This document shows, piece by piece, positions 29,901 to 38,524 of a stretch of 64,000 nucleotides of DNA. A program made the translations under genes and the position numbers. This stretch comes from an uncultured Candidatus Cenarchaeum sp. GTDB lineage: Archaea; Thermoproteota; Nitrososphaeria; Nitrososphaerales; Nitrosopumilaceae. The first letter of the stretch is position 1, and each line of letters starts with the position of its first letter. Below the pieces are notes generated by a model. That model saw nothing but the letters and a program-made list of their open reading frames with translations. It did not search any database and had not been told where the DNA came from. Location of the stretch: contig OY282369.1 of NCBI GenBank assembly GCA_958295735.1, positions 542,161 through 606,160 on the forward strand, given 5' to 3'.

Positions 29901-32900
29901 TCCACGTGCATCGTCATCGCGGAACCCGGCTCGCGCGGCGAGTCGGGGTCGGCCCACGCCCGCACGGCCGACACCGGGACATGCGGAGTGCCAGACTGCA
30001 CCACCGCCACATTCTGCGTGGCGGTTCCTTGGTTGCCCGAATAGTCCAGGGCCAGCCACGTCACCGTGGAGGTGCTCCCCACGGGGAAGCCCGCGGCGGC
30101 CGGGCCGCCGGAAGGATCAGGGTTCGCGATCCACGTGGAGTTCTCGCCCGCGGGCGGGCCCGCGGTGGCGTTGTGCAGCACGACGACGTCCGATACCGCG
30201 TCTGTTGCGGAGGCCGCGCAGTAGTCGTTGACGGACAGGGAGACCTCCGCGCCGCCGGCGTATACCGTATAGTCCGCGGGCGGCGCCACCGAGGGCGGCG
30301 TCGCGTCGAAGACGGTCACCCACTGCGTGTCCGTGTCCGATTTTCCGGTCTCCGGGTCGGTAGCGGTCCACGTCACTCTAGTGGTCCCGGGGGAGAAGGG
30401 CCCCTGCGGCTCGCGGGTTATGTCCAGCCCCGATGCGGGATGCGTCGTCGGCGCGCCGAGGACGACCGCGGTGGTGCTGCCCGGCGACGCCGCTTCCGCC
30501 TTCACGTCGTCGGGTGCCTCGATCGCGGGGCCGGCAAGAGTGCCGGTGATAGCCACGTCGTCTATTCGCACGCTGAACGGGTCAGAGGAGTTGGCCGGCA
30601 AGCCCTTCGCCACAAACGCAATGCGGAAGTTATCCACCAACAAGTCGGGCGGCAGCACAACTGACTCTTCTTCGAATCCAACCGTCACGTTGTCAGCGCC
30701 CCATCTGCCGATCAGCCACCAGTTCTCAAACAACCACCACTCTTCGACGGTCACCGCGTAGATATCCAGGTACGAGCCCGCCTCCAAGAGTGGCGCGCTG
30801 CGGAGCAGTCTCAACTCAGCCGATGCGTACGCAGTCATGTCTATGCTGCGTCTCATAAACGCGTCGCTCTCTCCATTGGCCTTGAACCGGAGGTGTGGAG
30901 CAGACGAGCCACCTTCCTGGTCGATCCACCACCCGTCGACGTCGCTCCACCGTGTGGAGAGCCAGTCGGCATCGTCCCTGTCGAAGGTGGAATTCAGCTG
31001 GACGGGGGCCCACTTCGGGGGTTCCGTCACCGTGACGTCGACGCGGGCCAGCTCGACGTTTCCAGAAGAGTTGGCGCGCACCACCACGAAGTTTTCCCCC
31101 ACGTCGGCCCTGGCGGGACGCAGGATCAGCGTTCCCGTGCCGTCCCCGTTGTCGTCTATGGTGGCACCCCCGTACGGGTCGTCGTGCTTGTCGTCGAACC
31201 CCTGGCGCACATCGAGTGATACGCTGGCGCCCCCCGGATGGGTGGCCGACACCGGCACCGCGGCCTCTCCCGTATGGCTGACGGTTACGGCTGGAATGGC
31301 GTCAAACACAGGGAGGTCCCCCGTGGCGTTGAACGGCATCCGGTGCAGGTCCATTATGTTGGCCATGCTTCCCAAATCCGCCTGCTTTTCCCACCGCACG
31401 TAGAACTGCTCGGCGTTCTGCGGGCCGTCCTGCACGATCTGGATGATCTCGTCGGCCCCCATGTGGAGGTCGTCCAAGATTCCACTTTCCGGAACAGTTT
31501 GCCCGCCGGCCCGCGACCTCTTGCGGTCGTGTGTTTCGTCAACATGCTCGTCGTACACGTCCCAGAGGGCCCCCGCCACCTGTATCTCCGTCTGCTTGTC
31601 GGTGGAGTTGTCGTAGTTGAACAGTATGTCAATGTAAGTACCATAATATGCCACCTCCTGCTCTATGTTAACGAAGACGTCCTCGTAGTCTCGCAGTTTC
31701 GCGGCGCCGTCAACCATATGCGGAATAAAATATGCGAGACCTTCGCCAAACGCGCATTCCGGGGATATCTTTTGCTTGAAATGGTGCGTGCAACCCTCGG
31801 ACGGCCCTCCTAAGTGGGTTTGCACATGGTGGCCGTACTCGTGCTGGATGGTGTACCTGCTCTCCGACCAGTCGTACGATGCGTTGGACTTCAACCCGTC
31901 GAGGAATATCCCACGTTGGGTGTAGAATGCCGTATCGCCGTCGTCCGCAAGTTTCGGCCAAGCTTTTGCGACGGGTTTGCCGTAATGCCAGAACACGTCG
32001 ACTGCCGGGATCTCGATGCCGAGCTCCTCCTCAAAGTAGGCCTTTGTGTCCGATATCGCGTCCACTATGCGGGCGGCCCCGTTCATCGCGTCATCCTCCA
32101 CATCCATGTCGAGCCGCGCGTTTCCGGCCTCGCGATCCCGCAGGTAATACGAGCTAGCTTCGTAGTACGGCAGCGTCGTGTTGTCCATGACGTACATCCC
32201 GTCGCCGGCAGAAAGCACGTAGATGCTCAGATCCGACCCCGTCCCGTCCCCGTCCGGATCCGTCCCGTCAAGGGGCCCCAGCACGTACCAGCCGTGCTCG
32301 TTCGCGAATGTGCAAGCGGCCGTCCCATCCGTGTAGTTCAACAGCGTCTCGCTGGCATCCACAATGTTGTAGTCGGTAGCGCACATGTACAGGCCGTGCG
32401 CGGGCCCCGTCAAGTTGGAGTACGGGAGCTCCATCCGGATCTGCCCGTACAGCACGAGATCCCCGGCGCCAGCATCCGCCGCGCCGCTGCGGCTGCCGGG
32501 GCCGCCCGGGGCGGGTTCAGGCCCAGGTAGCGCGGCGCGCGGATGCCCGGACGGGCCGGGGCCGCCGCGCCCCGCCAGGCTGCCGGCGGGAATCCCGGAG
32601 TCGGCGCCGGCGGGCGCCGGGACTGGCGCGCCCGCGCGGGGCGCCGCGAGGGCCGCCCTGATCGCGTCGTCCAAACTCGGGCCGCCTGGCGGCCCCCCGT
32701 CCCGCGGGCCCGCCCGTTCCGGCGGATCCGGCGCCGCGGCGGACTGTTGATTCCCTTGCGCGCTCAGGCCGGCGGCCGGCGCCACGTCCAGTACAAGCCG
32801 GGCCGCGCCGCGCAGGAACCCCGCCGCGTCGATCACGGTGACGCCCTCCTCGGCGGGAAGCACCGTGAACTCGAACCGGTACTCTTGGCCGGGCGTCGCT

Positions 32901-33506
32901 GCCAGCGTCCCCCCGATCTCCGTGTACGCGTTTCCGCCTGCCTCGCCGCGGAACGGCGCGCCAAGGGCCGGATCCGAGGTCAGCACCGCGACGTCCCCGC
33001 CGAACAGCACGTACACCGAGGTGTCGGCCTCGTCCGTATACCCGTCGGGGAACTCGATCACCCCAATGCTTCCGTTCCCGCGCATTACCGCCGCCGTCAG
33101 GGGAAGCGTCGTAGTAACGACCACGCCGAGCGGCTCGCCCGCGACCGGCCGGGAGGACGCTGAGATCGTCGTGTTGGACGGGTTGGGGCGATCCGCGGAC
33201 CTGGACGATGCGTACGGCGCTACGGGCTCCGGCAGCAGCTGCTCCTGACGGCCTGTAGTGCCGTCAGGATGTCCGCCCCCCCCCCCCCGAAGGAGCCGCG
33301 GCAGGCGGGCCCGCCGCGCATGCCGGATCCGCAGGCGCCTGCCCCGCGCCGCACGCGGCGGCAACCTCCGGCGCGGCCGCATCGTGCTGGGGCAGGGCCG
33401 CGGCCAGGGCGGCCGCCGCGACGACGGCCGCGGCGGCAACGGCAACGGCGGGCAACCAGAGCGCGGGGCGCCGCACTACCGTTCCGGCGCGCCCGTGCAA
33501 AGCCAT
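26939..33506 (-). CDS. Giant surface protein member D; out of frame at a G13 tract
   Basis: Start ATG 33506 (MALHGRAGTVVRRPALWLP; TATA box 27 nt upstream). The signal-peptide frame ends after 80 codons because of the G13 tract at 33276-33288. The frame beyond the tract is open to TAG 26939-26941, giving about 2188 residues if one G is lost. Modules: signal peptide; NPSNTTISAS beta domain; linker; DLVLYGQIRM domain; peptidase module HEYGHHVQTH with GEGLAYFI (about 31740-31842); Ig-like; MAM-like; two HYR-like; a Pro-Thr-Asp-Pro-Gly repeat linker (29556-29655); two ESAALDL beta domains; PBP1-like domain (about 27330-28470); C-terminal domain ending VVNCS. Very close to member E across the 3' half. 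The frameshift lies at the same protein position as that of member B. Confidence 0.85.
29556..29655 (-). repeat. 15-bp tandem repeat encoding PTDPG in member D
   Basis: Six to seven perfect 15-nt units (plus-strand GGTCGGTCGGCCCCG) encode repeated Pro-Thr-Asp-Pro-Gly. Member E has a single PDPGPSGG at the same place, so this is a recent in-frame expansion of a linker. Confidence 0.9.
33276..33288. repeat. C13 tract (G13 in member D), candidate phase-variation switch
   Basis: Thirteen consecutive C on the plus strand. From ATG 33506, 13 G leads to SGGGGRTS-stop. Twelve or fifteen G would join the signal peptide to HPDGTTGRQEQ and the rest of the protein. The assembled length is therefore OFF. 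Confidence 0.85.
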
Positions 33507-33529
33507 GCCGGAGGGCCCGCAGCGCCGCG

Positions 33530-33536
33530 TAATAAA
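33530..33536 (-). promoter_or_regulatory. TATA-like box of member D
   Basis: Minus-strand TTTATTA centred 27 nt upstream of ATG 33506. Just beyond it (about 33541-33567) is one degenerate copy of the array repeat. Confidence 0.6.
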
Positions 33537-33579
33537 CCGGCGCAACGTACAAGCGATCCGCGTCCGGCCGCCGCCCGGA

Positions 33580-34430
33580 GGCCGGCCCGCCGATGCCGCC
33601 GCCGACTCGGCCCGGAGGCAGCAGCCGCGGGCCCTGCCGAGGGAGCGGCCGCGGGCCGCCCGGCCGCGCTTCGCCGCCGCCCGCAGCCGGCCCCCCGCCC
33701 CCGCCAGCGCGGGCAGCCCCCGCCGAGGCGCAGATCCTCCGGACCCGGAAGGGATGCGGCGGCGTGCCCGGCAGTCCGCGCGCGCGATCCGGCCGAAAAG
33801 GCGGGCTTTTTGCCGGCGAACCGGCGCGCGGGCTGGGACGCCGAGGCGCAGCGGGAGTATCCCGCGCGCCTCGCGGCGCGCCGCCGGGACGATCCCGGGG
33901 CTCCCCTCCCGCTCCCAGGCCAAAGCGCGCGCCGGCGGGCTGCCGCAGCGAGCGGGCCGCCCCACACGCGGGTACGGCGCCCGGCGCCGGACGTGATCCC
34001 CGCCATGTACAGCAGGCAACGAGCGGGCCGCCCCACATGCGGGTACGGCGCCTCCCAGATAACCCCGAACCGGCAGCCAGTCCGCCCCGCCACGCCGTCC
34101 GGGAACTCCGGCGGCGGCGCACGCGGCGGCGCGGGTTGCGCGGCCCGTCCCCCCGCCCCCGATGCCGTGCGACGCGGGCGCCTCCCCCCGCCCGCCCCGT
34201 CCGCCGCGCGCCCGGCTCCCCCGTCCCGCGCGGCTCCCCGCCCGGCCGCGCCCGCGCGCCCTCCCGCCGGCACGGCTCGCGCGGCCCGCCGGGCCGCGGC
34301 CGGGACGCGGCAACCTTCGCCGGGCCGGAGCCCGCGCCGATCGCGGCCCCGCCCCGCCCCCTGCCGCGAGCCGGGTCCGGCGGCCCCGCGCTGCCGCCGC
34401 CCCGCCCGTCCGGGACGGGGGCGGGCGGAT
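33580..34430 (-). pseudogene. Decayed copy of the 5' half and promoter of ppx
   Basis: DNA here aligns along its length with the intact ppx gene (41538-43088). Recognisable fragments in different frames are EFPDGVAGRTGCRFGV (intact EFLDDVAGRTGYRFRV), GAARSLRQP, RFAGKKPAF (RFADKKSAF) and ASLPGPEDLRLGGG (ASLPGPEELGLGGG). The match continues upstream of the start through the promoter, where the intact CCCTATTTATTC has become GC-only sequence, so the TATA box is gone. Frames are broken by several indels, including a 71-bp insertion at 33950-34020. Most differences from the intact gene are A/T to G/C. The 3' half of ppx is absent. Not expected to make protein. Confidence 0.8.
33950..34052. repeat. 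32-bp duplication around a 39-bp insert inside the ppx pseudogene
   Basis: Copies at 33950-33981 and 34021-34052 differ at one base and start GAGCGGGCCGCCCCACA. The intact ppx has one such segment (about 42717-42749). The extra 71 bp is one target copy plus 39 bp (33982-34020) of sequence not present at that point in ppx, though part of the insert (CATGTACAGCAGG) resembles nearby ppx sequence. Confidence 0.8.
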
Positions 34431-34600
34431 GCCTTCCCGCGGGCCCGGATCCGCGCGGGGCCGCCCGGGCGCCGCGCGGGGCCGGCGTCCCCCGCACCGC
34501 GGGCGCGGGCCCGGATCGGCGGGATCGTTTTCGCGGGGGCCGCGCCGCGCCCGGCCGCCGCGCGGGAACAGGCGCGATTCCCGGGCGCGCCCGCCGAACG

Positions 34601-34608
34601 TTTTTTTA
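34601..34608 (+). promoter_or_regulatory. TATA-like box of the TPR gene
   Basis: TTTTTTTA in GC-rich sequence, centred 26 nt before GTG 34631. The 170 nt between the ppx relic and this box contains nothing I can recognise. Confidence 0.6.
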
Positions 34609-34630
34609 GATCGGCGGCGGGGGCCGCGCC

Positions 34631-35512
34631 GTGCCCGGCCGGGACTGGATCAGCGAGGTGAACCGCCTGGCGGGCATCGTCGAGGAGGGGATCGCCCTCA
34701 AGAACGCCGGCAGGTGCGGGGAGGCGATCCGGCGCTACGACGAGGTGCTGGAGGCCGCGCCGGATCACGCGGCGGCCATGGCGAACAAGGGCGTGGCCCT
34801 GGAGATCATGGGCAGGCACTGGGAGGCGATCCGGTGCTACGACGCCGCCCTGGAGTCCGACCCGAACATGCTGAGCGCAAGGGTGAACAAGGGCAACGCG
34901 CTCGCCGCGGCGGGCATGCACGCGGAGGCGGCGCGGTGCTACGACGCGGCGATGCGCATCGATCCCGGATCGGGGGCGCCGCACCTCAACAAGGGAATCA
35001 TGCACCACAGCCGGGGCCGCCACGCCGAGGCGCTCGAATGCCTAGAGGCCGCGCTCCGGCGGGATCCGGAAAACGCCCGCGCGGCGGCGCTCGCGGGCAG
35101 CGCCCTCTCGGCGCTGGGGCGCCACGACGATGCGCTCCCGTTCCTCGAGAGGGCGCGCCGGCTCGGGCCGGGCGACGCCGTGGCGGCGATGGAGGCGGGC
35201 GCCGCGCACGTGCGCGCGGGCAGGCGCAGGGAGGCCGCCGGGTGCTTCGAGGAGGCGCTGCGCCTCCGGCCCGGCGGCATCGACGTCCACATGTACGCCG
35301 GAGCGGCGTACCACGACGCGGGCATGTACAGGGAAGCCGCGAGGCACTACAAGCGGGCGCTGCGCATCGAGCCCGGCAACGCGAGCGCCACGCTGCTCAT
35401 GGCGGCCGCGCTTGGATGCTTCGGCAAGGGCGGCGGGGCGGCGGGGCGCTCCGGCGGCGCCAGGGACTCGATCCCGGCAAGGCGGCGGCGCGCCCGAAGG
35501 GCGCCGCGCTGA
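34631..35512 (+). CDS. TPR-repeat protein
   Basis: 293 residues, starting at GTG 34631 (position fits the TATA box; leaderless). Almost the whole protein is tetratricopeptide repeats, about eight 34-residue units, with typical A..G......A...Y..AL...P spacing, for example NKGVALEIMGRHWEAIRCY and NKGNALAAAGMHAEAARCY. The C-terminal ~40 residues are Gly/Ser and then Arg-rich (RRRRARRAPR). No signal peptide or membrane segment, so probably a cytoplasmic scaffold for protein-protein contacts. Stands alone between the ppx relic and the convergent DUF3467 gene; no specific partner can be named. Confidence 0.85.
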   Translation: MPGRDWISEVNRLAGIVEEGIALKNAGRCGEAIRRYDEVLEAAPDHAAAMANKGVALEIMGRHWEAIRCYDAALESDPNMLSARVNKGNALAAAGMHAEAARCYDAAMRIDPGSGAPHLNKGIMHHSRGRHAEALECLEAALRRDPENARAAALAGSALSALGRHDDALPFLERARRLGPGDAVAAMEAGAAHVRAGRRREAAGCFEEALRLRPGGIDVHMYAGAAYHDAGMYREAARHYKRALRIEPGNASATLLMAAALGCFGKGGGAAGRSGGARDSIPARRRRARRAPR

Positions 35513-35702
35513 GGGGCGCGGGGCGGCGCCGCACGCGCCGGGCCGGAACGAGGCGGCCGGCTGCCCCTGGCGATCGTTGTTGCCCGGGCCGCGGCGCGCC
35601 GGCGCCACATAGGCCGCGGGACTCGCGTGCGCGGGGCCGGGGCGCATCGGCGATGCCGCGTCCCGCCGCTCCGGAGGCGCGGCCGGCCGCGGGAACCGGC
35701 CC

Positions 35703-36038
35703 CTACTGGTTGGGATCGCGCGAGGCCTTGGACTGGAGCTCCTCGGGGGACGGGATGGTGCCGTACACGCGCTCGTACTCCTTTACCAGGTTCCCGAGCC
35801 ACTGGTGGGTGCTCTTCATCTGCACGGGATCCAGCACTATGGAGGCCTCCAGCGTGCGCATTATGACGGTCCTCCCCATGTTGGGCGGCTGCGACTCGAG
35901 GGCCTTCACAAAGTCGGACTCCTCGGAGTACAGCGTGGCCTCGAGCCCGTACGGGCGCACGCCGCCTGTGACCCCCGCCACTATGATGCGCTTGAAGCCC
36001 TCGGCCCTCCTGCTGGAGAATTCGGGCTGTATGGACAC
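35703..36038 (-). CDS. DUF3467-like small protein
   Basis: 111 residues from GTG 36038 to TAG 35703-35705. The start is chosen because a TATA-like box lies 26 nt upstream; the longer open frame upstream would run through that box. Sequence begins VSIQPEFSSRR and ends with a segment reading IVLDPVQMKSTHQWLGNLVKEYERVYG-like, the helix-rich C-terminal pattern of DUF3467 proteins (short, function unknown, common in archaea and bacteria). Its promoter overlaps the end of the upstream aquaporin-like gene, so it probably has its own transcript. Confidence 0.7.
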   Translation of the reverse strand: MSIQPEFSSRRAEGFKRIIVAGVTGGVRPYGLEATLYSEESDFVKALESQPPNMGRTVIMRTLEASIVLDPVQMKSTHQWLGNLVKEYERVYGTIPSPEELQSKASRDPNQ

Positions 36039-36060
36039 GGCGGGACGGCGCGGGCGCGCT

Positions 36061-36070
36061 ATTTTAACTA
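36061..36070 (-). promoter_or_regulatory. TATA-like box of the DUF3467 gene
   Basis: Minus-strand TAGTTAAAAT, centred about 26 nt from GTG 36038. Its first three bases are the TAG stop codon of the aquaporin-like gene, so stop and promoter are shared. Confidence 0.65.
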
Positions 36071-36811
36071 GGCGGGCCCGGCGCCCCCGCCGCGGGGCCC
36101 GCGCTGCGGATCGGATCCCGCGCGCGGCGCGAACCGCGCCCCGTACGCGGCGGCGACCGCCAGCGAGCCGGCGAACGGGGCCGTCCAGTACAGCCACAGG
36201 TGGCCCGTCATCCCGGACACGGCGGCCGGCGCCAGCGAGCGGATCGGGTTCATCGACCCTCCGGAGACGGGGCCGAACAGCGCGACGTCCAGCGCCACCG
36301 CCCCGGCTATGGCCGAGGCCGCGGCCCAGACCGGGAGCCCCCGCAGGCTCGCTGCTACGAGTATGGTCCCCATCAGGATCGCGGTCGCCGCGGCCTCGGC
36401 GCCGAACAGCACCGCCGTATGATGCGATGCGGCGTCGGGGACGCTGGCGCCTAACCCCGCGTAGTCGCCCACCACGTGCAGCACGAAGAGGCTGCCCGGC
36501 ACGGCCCCGGCCGCCTGCGCCGCGATATACGGCAGGACCAGCCGCGGGCGGATGAGCCCGGCCAGCGCGAACCCCACCGTCACGGCGGGGTTGAAGTGCG
36601 CCATGGAGTACCTCCCGAAGGCGGCCACGAGCACGGCCAGCCCGGCAAAGTGCATCGCGGCCACGAACGGCAGGCCCAGCGAGAACCCGGCGCGGGCGTC
36701 CAGCACGATGGAGCCGGTGGCGGCCACCACCAGGCCGAACGTGCCGGCGGCCTCGGCGCCGAGCGCCCTGGCAGCAGCGCCGGCGCCGGGGCCGGGGCGG
36801 GGGCCGCTCAA
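36068..36811 (-). CDS. Aquaporin / MIP-family channel
   Basis: 247 residues with six hydrophobic segments and two hemichannel loops. The first has HFNPAVT (NPA at residues 74-76). The second has GGSMNPIRSLAPA, so the usual second NPA is NPI (188-190), followed by the conserved selectivity-filter Arg 191. Length is typical for the major intrinsic protein family. It should move water or small neutral solutes across the cytoplasmic membrane; water versus glycerol or ammonia selectivity cannot be decided from this alone. The start is uncertain: the frame begins at TTG 36811, and no ATG or GTG suits a full first helix. It lies 52 nt downstream of phoU on the same strand with no clear TATA box, so co-transcription with phoU is likely. 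Confidence 0.85.
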   Translation of the reverse strand: MSGPRPGPGAGAAARALGAEAAGTFGLVVAATGSIVLDARAGFSLGLPFVAAMHFAGLAVLVAAFGRYSMAHFNPAVTVGFALAGLIRPRLVLPYIAAQAAGAVPGSLFVLHVVGDYAGLGASVPDAASHHTAVLFGAEAAATAILMGTILVAASLRGLPVWAAASAIAGAVALDVALFGPVSGGSMNPIRSLAPAAVSGMTGHLWLYWTAPFAGSLAVAAAYGARFAPRAGSDPQRGPRGGGAGPA

Positions 36812-36863
36812 CCCCGGCCGCCGCCCGGATCCCCCGCCCCGGCCGCCGGCCCGCCGCGCGCGG

Positions 36864-37526
36864 TCAGGGGGCGCCGCCGCCGGGCGGGGCCTGCGAGCGC
36901 GACGGCCTGCGGTGCCTGCCGGTCACTATGTAGTTGACGGCATCGCTCATGAACAGGGCGTGGTCCGCTATGCGCTCCAGGTACCGCAGCAGCAGCGCCT
37001 CGGCCAGCGCGCACTTCGTGTCGTCCGTGGCGAGGAGCTCGGAGAGCCGCTCGTGGTACGTCCTGTCCACCGTGTCCTCGGCCTTGCGGATCTCCACGGC
37101 CTTGCGTATGTCCAGCTCGGAGAACGAGCGGATCGCGTCCCGTATCATCCCCTGCACCCTCTCGGAAATGTCGCACAGGGCGGCGGTCTTGCAGCCGGAT
37201 ATGTCGCCGAAGTGGTCCCTGACCAGCGTGATGTCGTACGCGTACCTGCCGAACCGCGAGTAGGCGTACGATATCTCGATGGACGAGCGCACCATGCGGT
37301 AGTCGTCGGCCAGCGGCTGGTACCTCAGCATCATCTCGAAGGTGAGGTCGGCCACCTCGTAGTACCGCCCCATGATGCGGCCGGAGATCTCGTGGACGCG
37401 CGCGGACGTGCCGCGCTCCCCCAGGTACGATTCTATGGCCAGCGCCACGCACTGGGTCGCCATCTCCCCCATCTCGGAGAGCATCGCCGAGAGCTTTTCC
37501 AGGGAGGGATCTATGAGCCTGCCCAC
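36864..37526 (-). CDS. phoU: PhoU-family phosphate regulator (copy 1)
   Basis: 220 residues from GTG 37526, 26 nt from a TATA-like box. Begins MGRLIDPSLEKLSAML and is helical throughout, with the PhoU hallmark near the C terminus (ALLLRYLERIADHALFMSDAVNYIVTG), an E-R-x-A-D metal-binding-like helix. PhoU proteins couple Pst transport status to phosphate signalling and polyphosphate level. The second copy in this window (59766-60365), within the pst operon, is clearly paralogous (YQPLADDYR vs YQPAAEEFR; DLTFEMML in both). This copy is away from pst, upstream of the aquaporin-like gene. The Arg/Pro-rich tail is non-conserved. Confidence 0.9.
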   Translation of the reverse strand: MGRLIDPSLEKLSAMLSEMGEMATQCVALAIESYLGERGTSARVHEISGRIMGRYYEVADLTFEMMLRYQPLADDYRMVRSSIEISYAYSRFGRYAYDITLVRDHFGDISGCKTAALCDISERVQGMIRDAIRSFSELDIRKAVEIRKAEDTVDRTYHERLSELLATDDTKCALAEALLLRYLERIADHALFMSDAVNYIVTGRHRRPSRSQAPPGGGAP

Positions 37527-37548
37527 CGCTCCCGGCGCGGGCGGCTGG

Positions 37549-37555
37549 GTTTAAG
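37549..37555 (-). promoter_or_regulatory. TATA-like box of phoU copy 1
   Basis: Minus-strand CTTAAAC, centred 26 nt upstream of GTG 37526, suggesting a leaderless transcript. Confidence 0.6.
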
Positions 37556-37641
37556 CGTAGCTCGCGGCGGCATCCGGGCGGGGGAGGGGCGCCCGGTCCC
37601 CCCCTAGCGCCCCAAGGCCGCGCGGTCCCGGCCCGGCGGCA

Positions 37642-38352
37642 ATGTATTTTTGGCTGGCGTTTTCAGGGCGGGCGGCTTTGGCGGGCGATGCGGGATCCGA
37701 GGAGGCGCCGGAGGCGCGGTTGCCGAGGGGGGAGAAAGGGCGGGCGCTCGAGGGAAAGGAGCGGGAGCTCGAGGGAAAGGAGCGGCAGCAGGACGAGACG
37801 GATCGGCTGCTCAGGAGGAGGTCGCGTTTGCTCAGGAAGAGTGCGCGGCTGTCCAGGAGTAGTGCGCGGCTGCTCGGGGCGATAGAGCAGCAGCAGGACG
37901 AGATCGGGCGGCGGCAGGACGAGATCGGGCGGCGGCTCGAGGATAAGGAGCGGCGGCTGGAAGAGGTGGGGCGGCGGCTCGAGGAGAAGGAGCGGCGGCT
38001 CGAGGAGAAGGAGCAGCAACTGGAAGAGATGGGGCGGCTGCTCGAGGATAAGGAGCGGCGGCTGGAAGAGAAGGAGCGGCTGCTCGAGGATAAGGAACGG
38101 CCGCTCGAGGAGGGGGAGGCGCGCGGAGGGGACGCGGAGGAAGCCCGGACCGCGGGAATGGGGGCCGGGATCGCCGGGCGCGGGGCCGCGCCTGGCGGGA
38201 GCGTTTCCGGGCCCGCCCCGCCCGCGGATGCGGGCGCGCATCCGTCGGGGATCCCCCGGCCCGGCGCCCAGAGGAGCAGGCCCGGCGGGCGGTGGGGAAG
38301 GGGCGGGGGGCCGGCGCCCCCGGACGGCGGGGCGCGCCGCGCTCGAGTCTGA
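37642..38352 (+). CDS. Coiled-coil protein with tandem heptads
   Basis: Up to 236 residues (ATG 37642). A TATA-like TGTATTTTT overlaps that ATG, and TTG 37678, 28 nt beyond it in frame, may be the true start. The central part is a run of Arg/Glu/Lys heptads such as RRLEEKERRLEEKEQQ and LLEDKERRLEEKER, predicted as a long parallel coiled coil. The C-terminal third is Pro/Gly/Ala-rich and disordered. DNA of the coil is built from near-identical 21-nt units (CGGCTCGAGGAGAAGGAG type). No signal peptide or known domain. Composition suits a structural or tethering protein; function unknown. Divergent from phoU copy 1. Confidence 0.6.
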   Translation: MYFWLAFSGRAALAGDAGSEEAPEARLPRGEKGRALEGKERELEGKERQQDETDRLLRRRSRLLRKSARLSRSSARLLGAIEQQQDEIGRRQDEIGRRLEDKERRLEEVGRRLEEKERRLEEKEQQLEEMGRLLEDKERRLEEKERLLEDKERPLEEGEARGGDAEEARTAGMGAGIAGRGAAPGGSVSGPAPPADAGAHPSGIPRPGAQRSRPGGRWGRGGGPAPPDGGARRARV

Positions 38353-38495
38353 TCCCCAGGGCGCCCCGCGGGACGGCGGAGTGCGGGGCCGCGCCGCGGC
38401 GGGCTGCCGGGAAGCGCGATCGGGGGCGGCCCGGCCCGCGGCCCCGGTTCCGGGCCGGGGGCGCCGCCGCGCGATATAGTAGCGGATACAAACGC

Positions 38496-38504
38496 TTTAT
38501 TTAG
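38496..38504 (+). promoter_or_regulatory. TATA-like box of the Lys/Ala repeat gene
   Basis: TTTATTTAG, centred 26 nt before ATG 38525, in a locally AT-richer stretch (38473-38505). Strong example of the leaderless spacing. Confidence 0.7.
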
Positions 38505-38524
38505 AACGGGCCCCGCGCGGCCGC

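Noticed and set aside
33476-35023. Long minus-strand open frame containing ppx-like fragments
   Set aside because: Ppx similarity is scattered over different frames and the first ~150 codons are antisense to the TPR gene; treated as a pseudogene.
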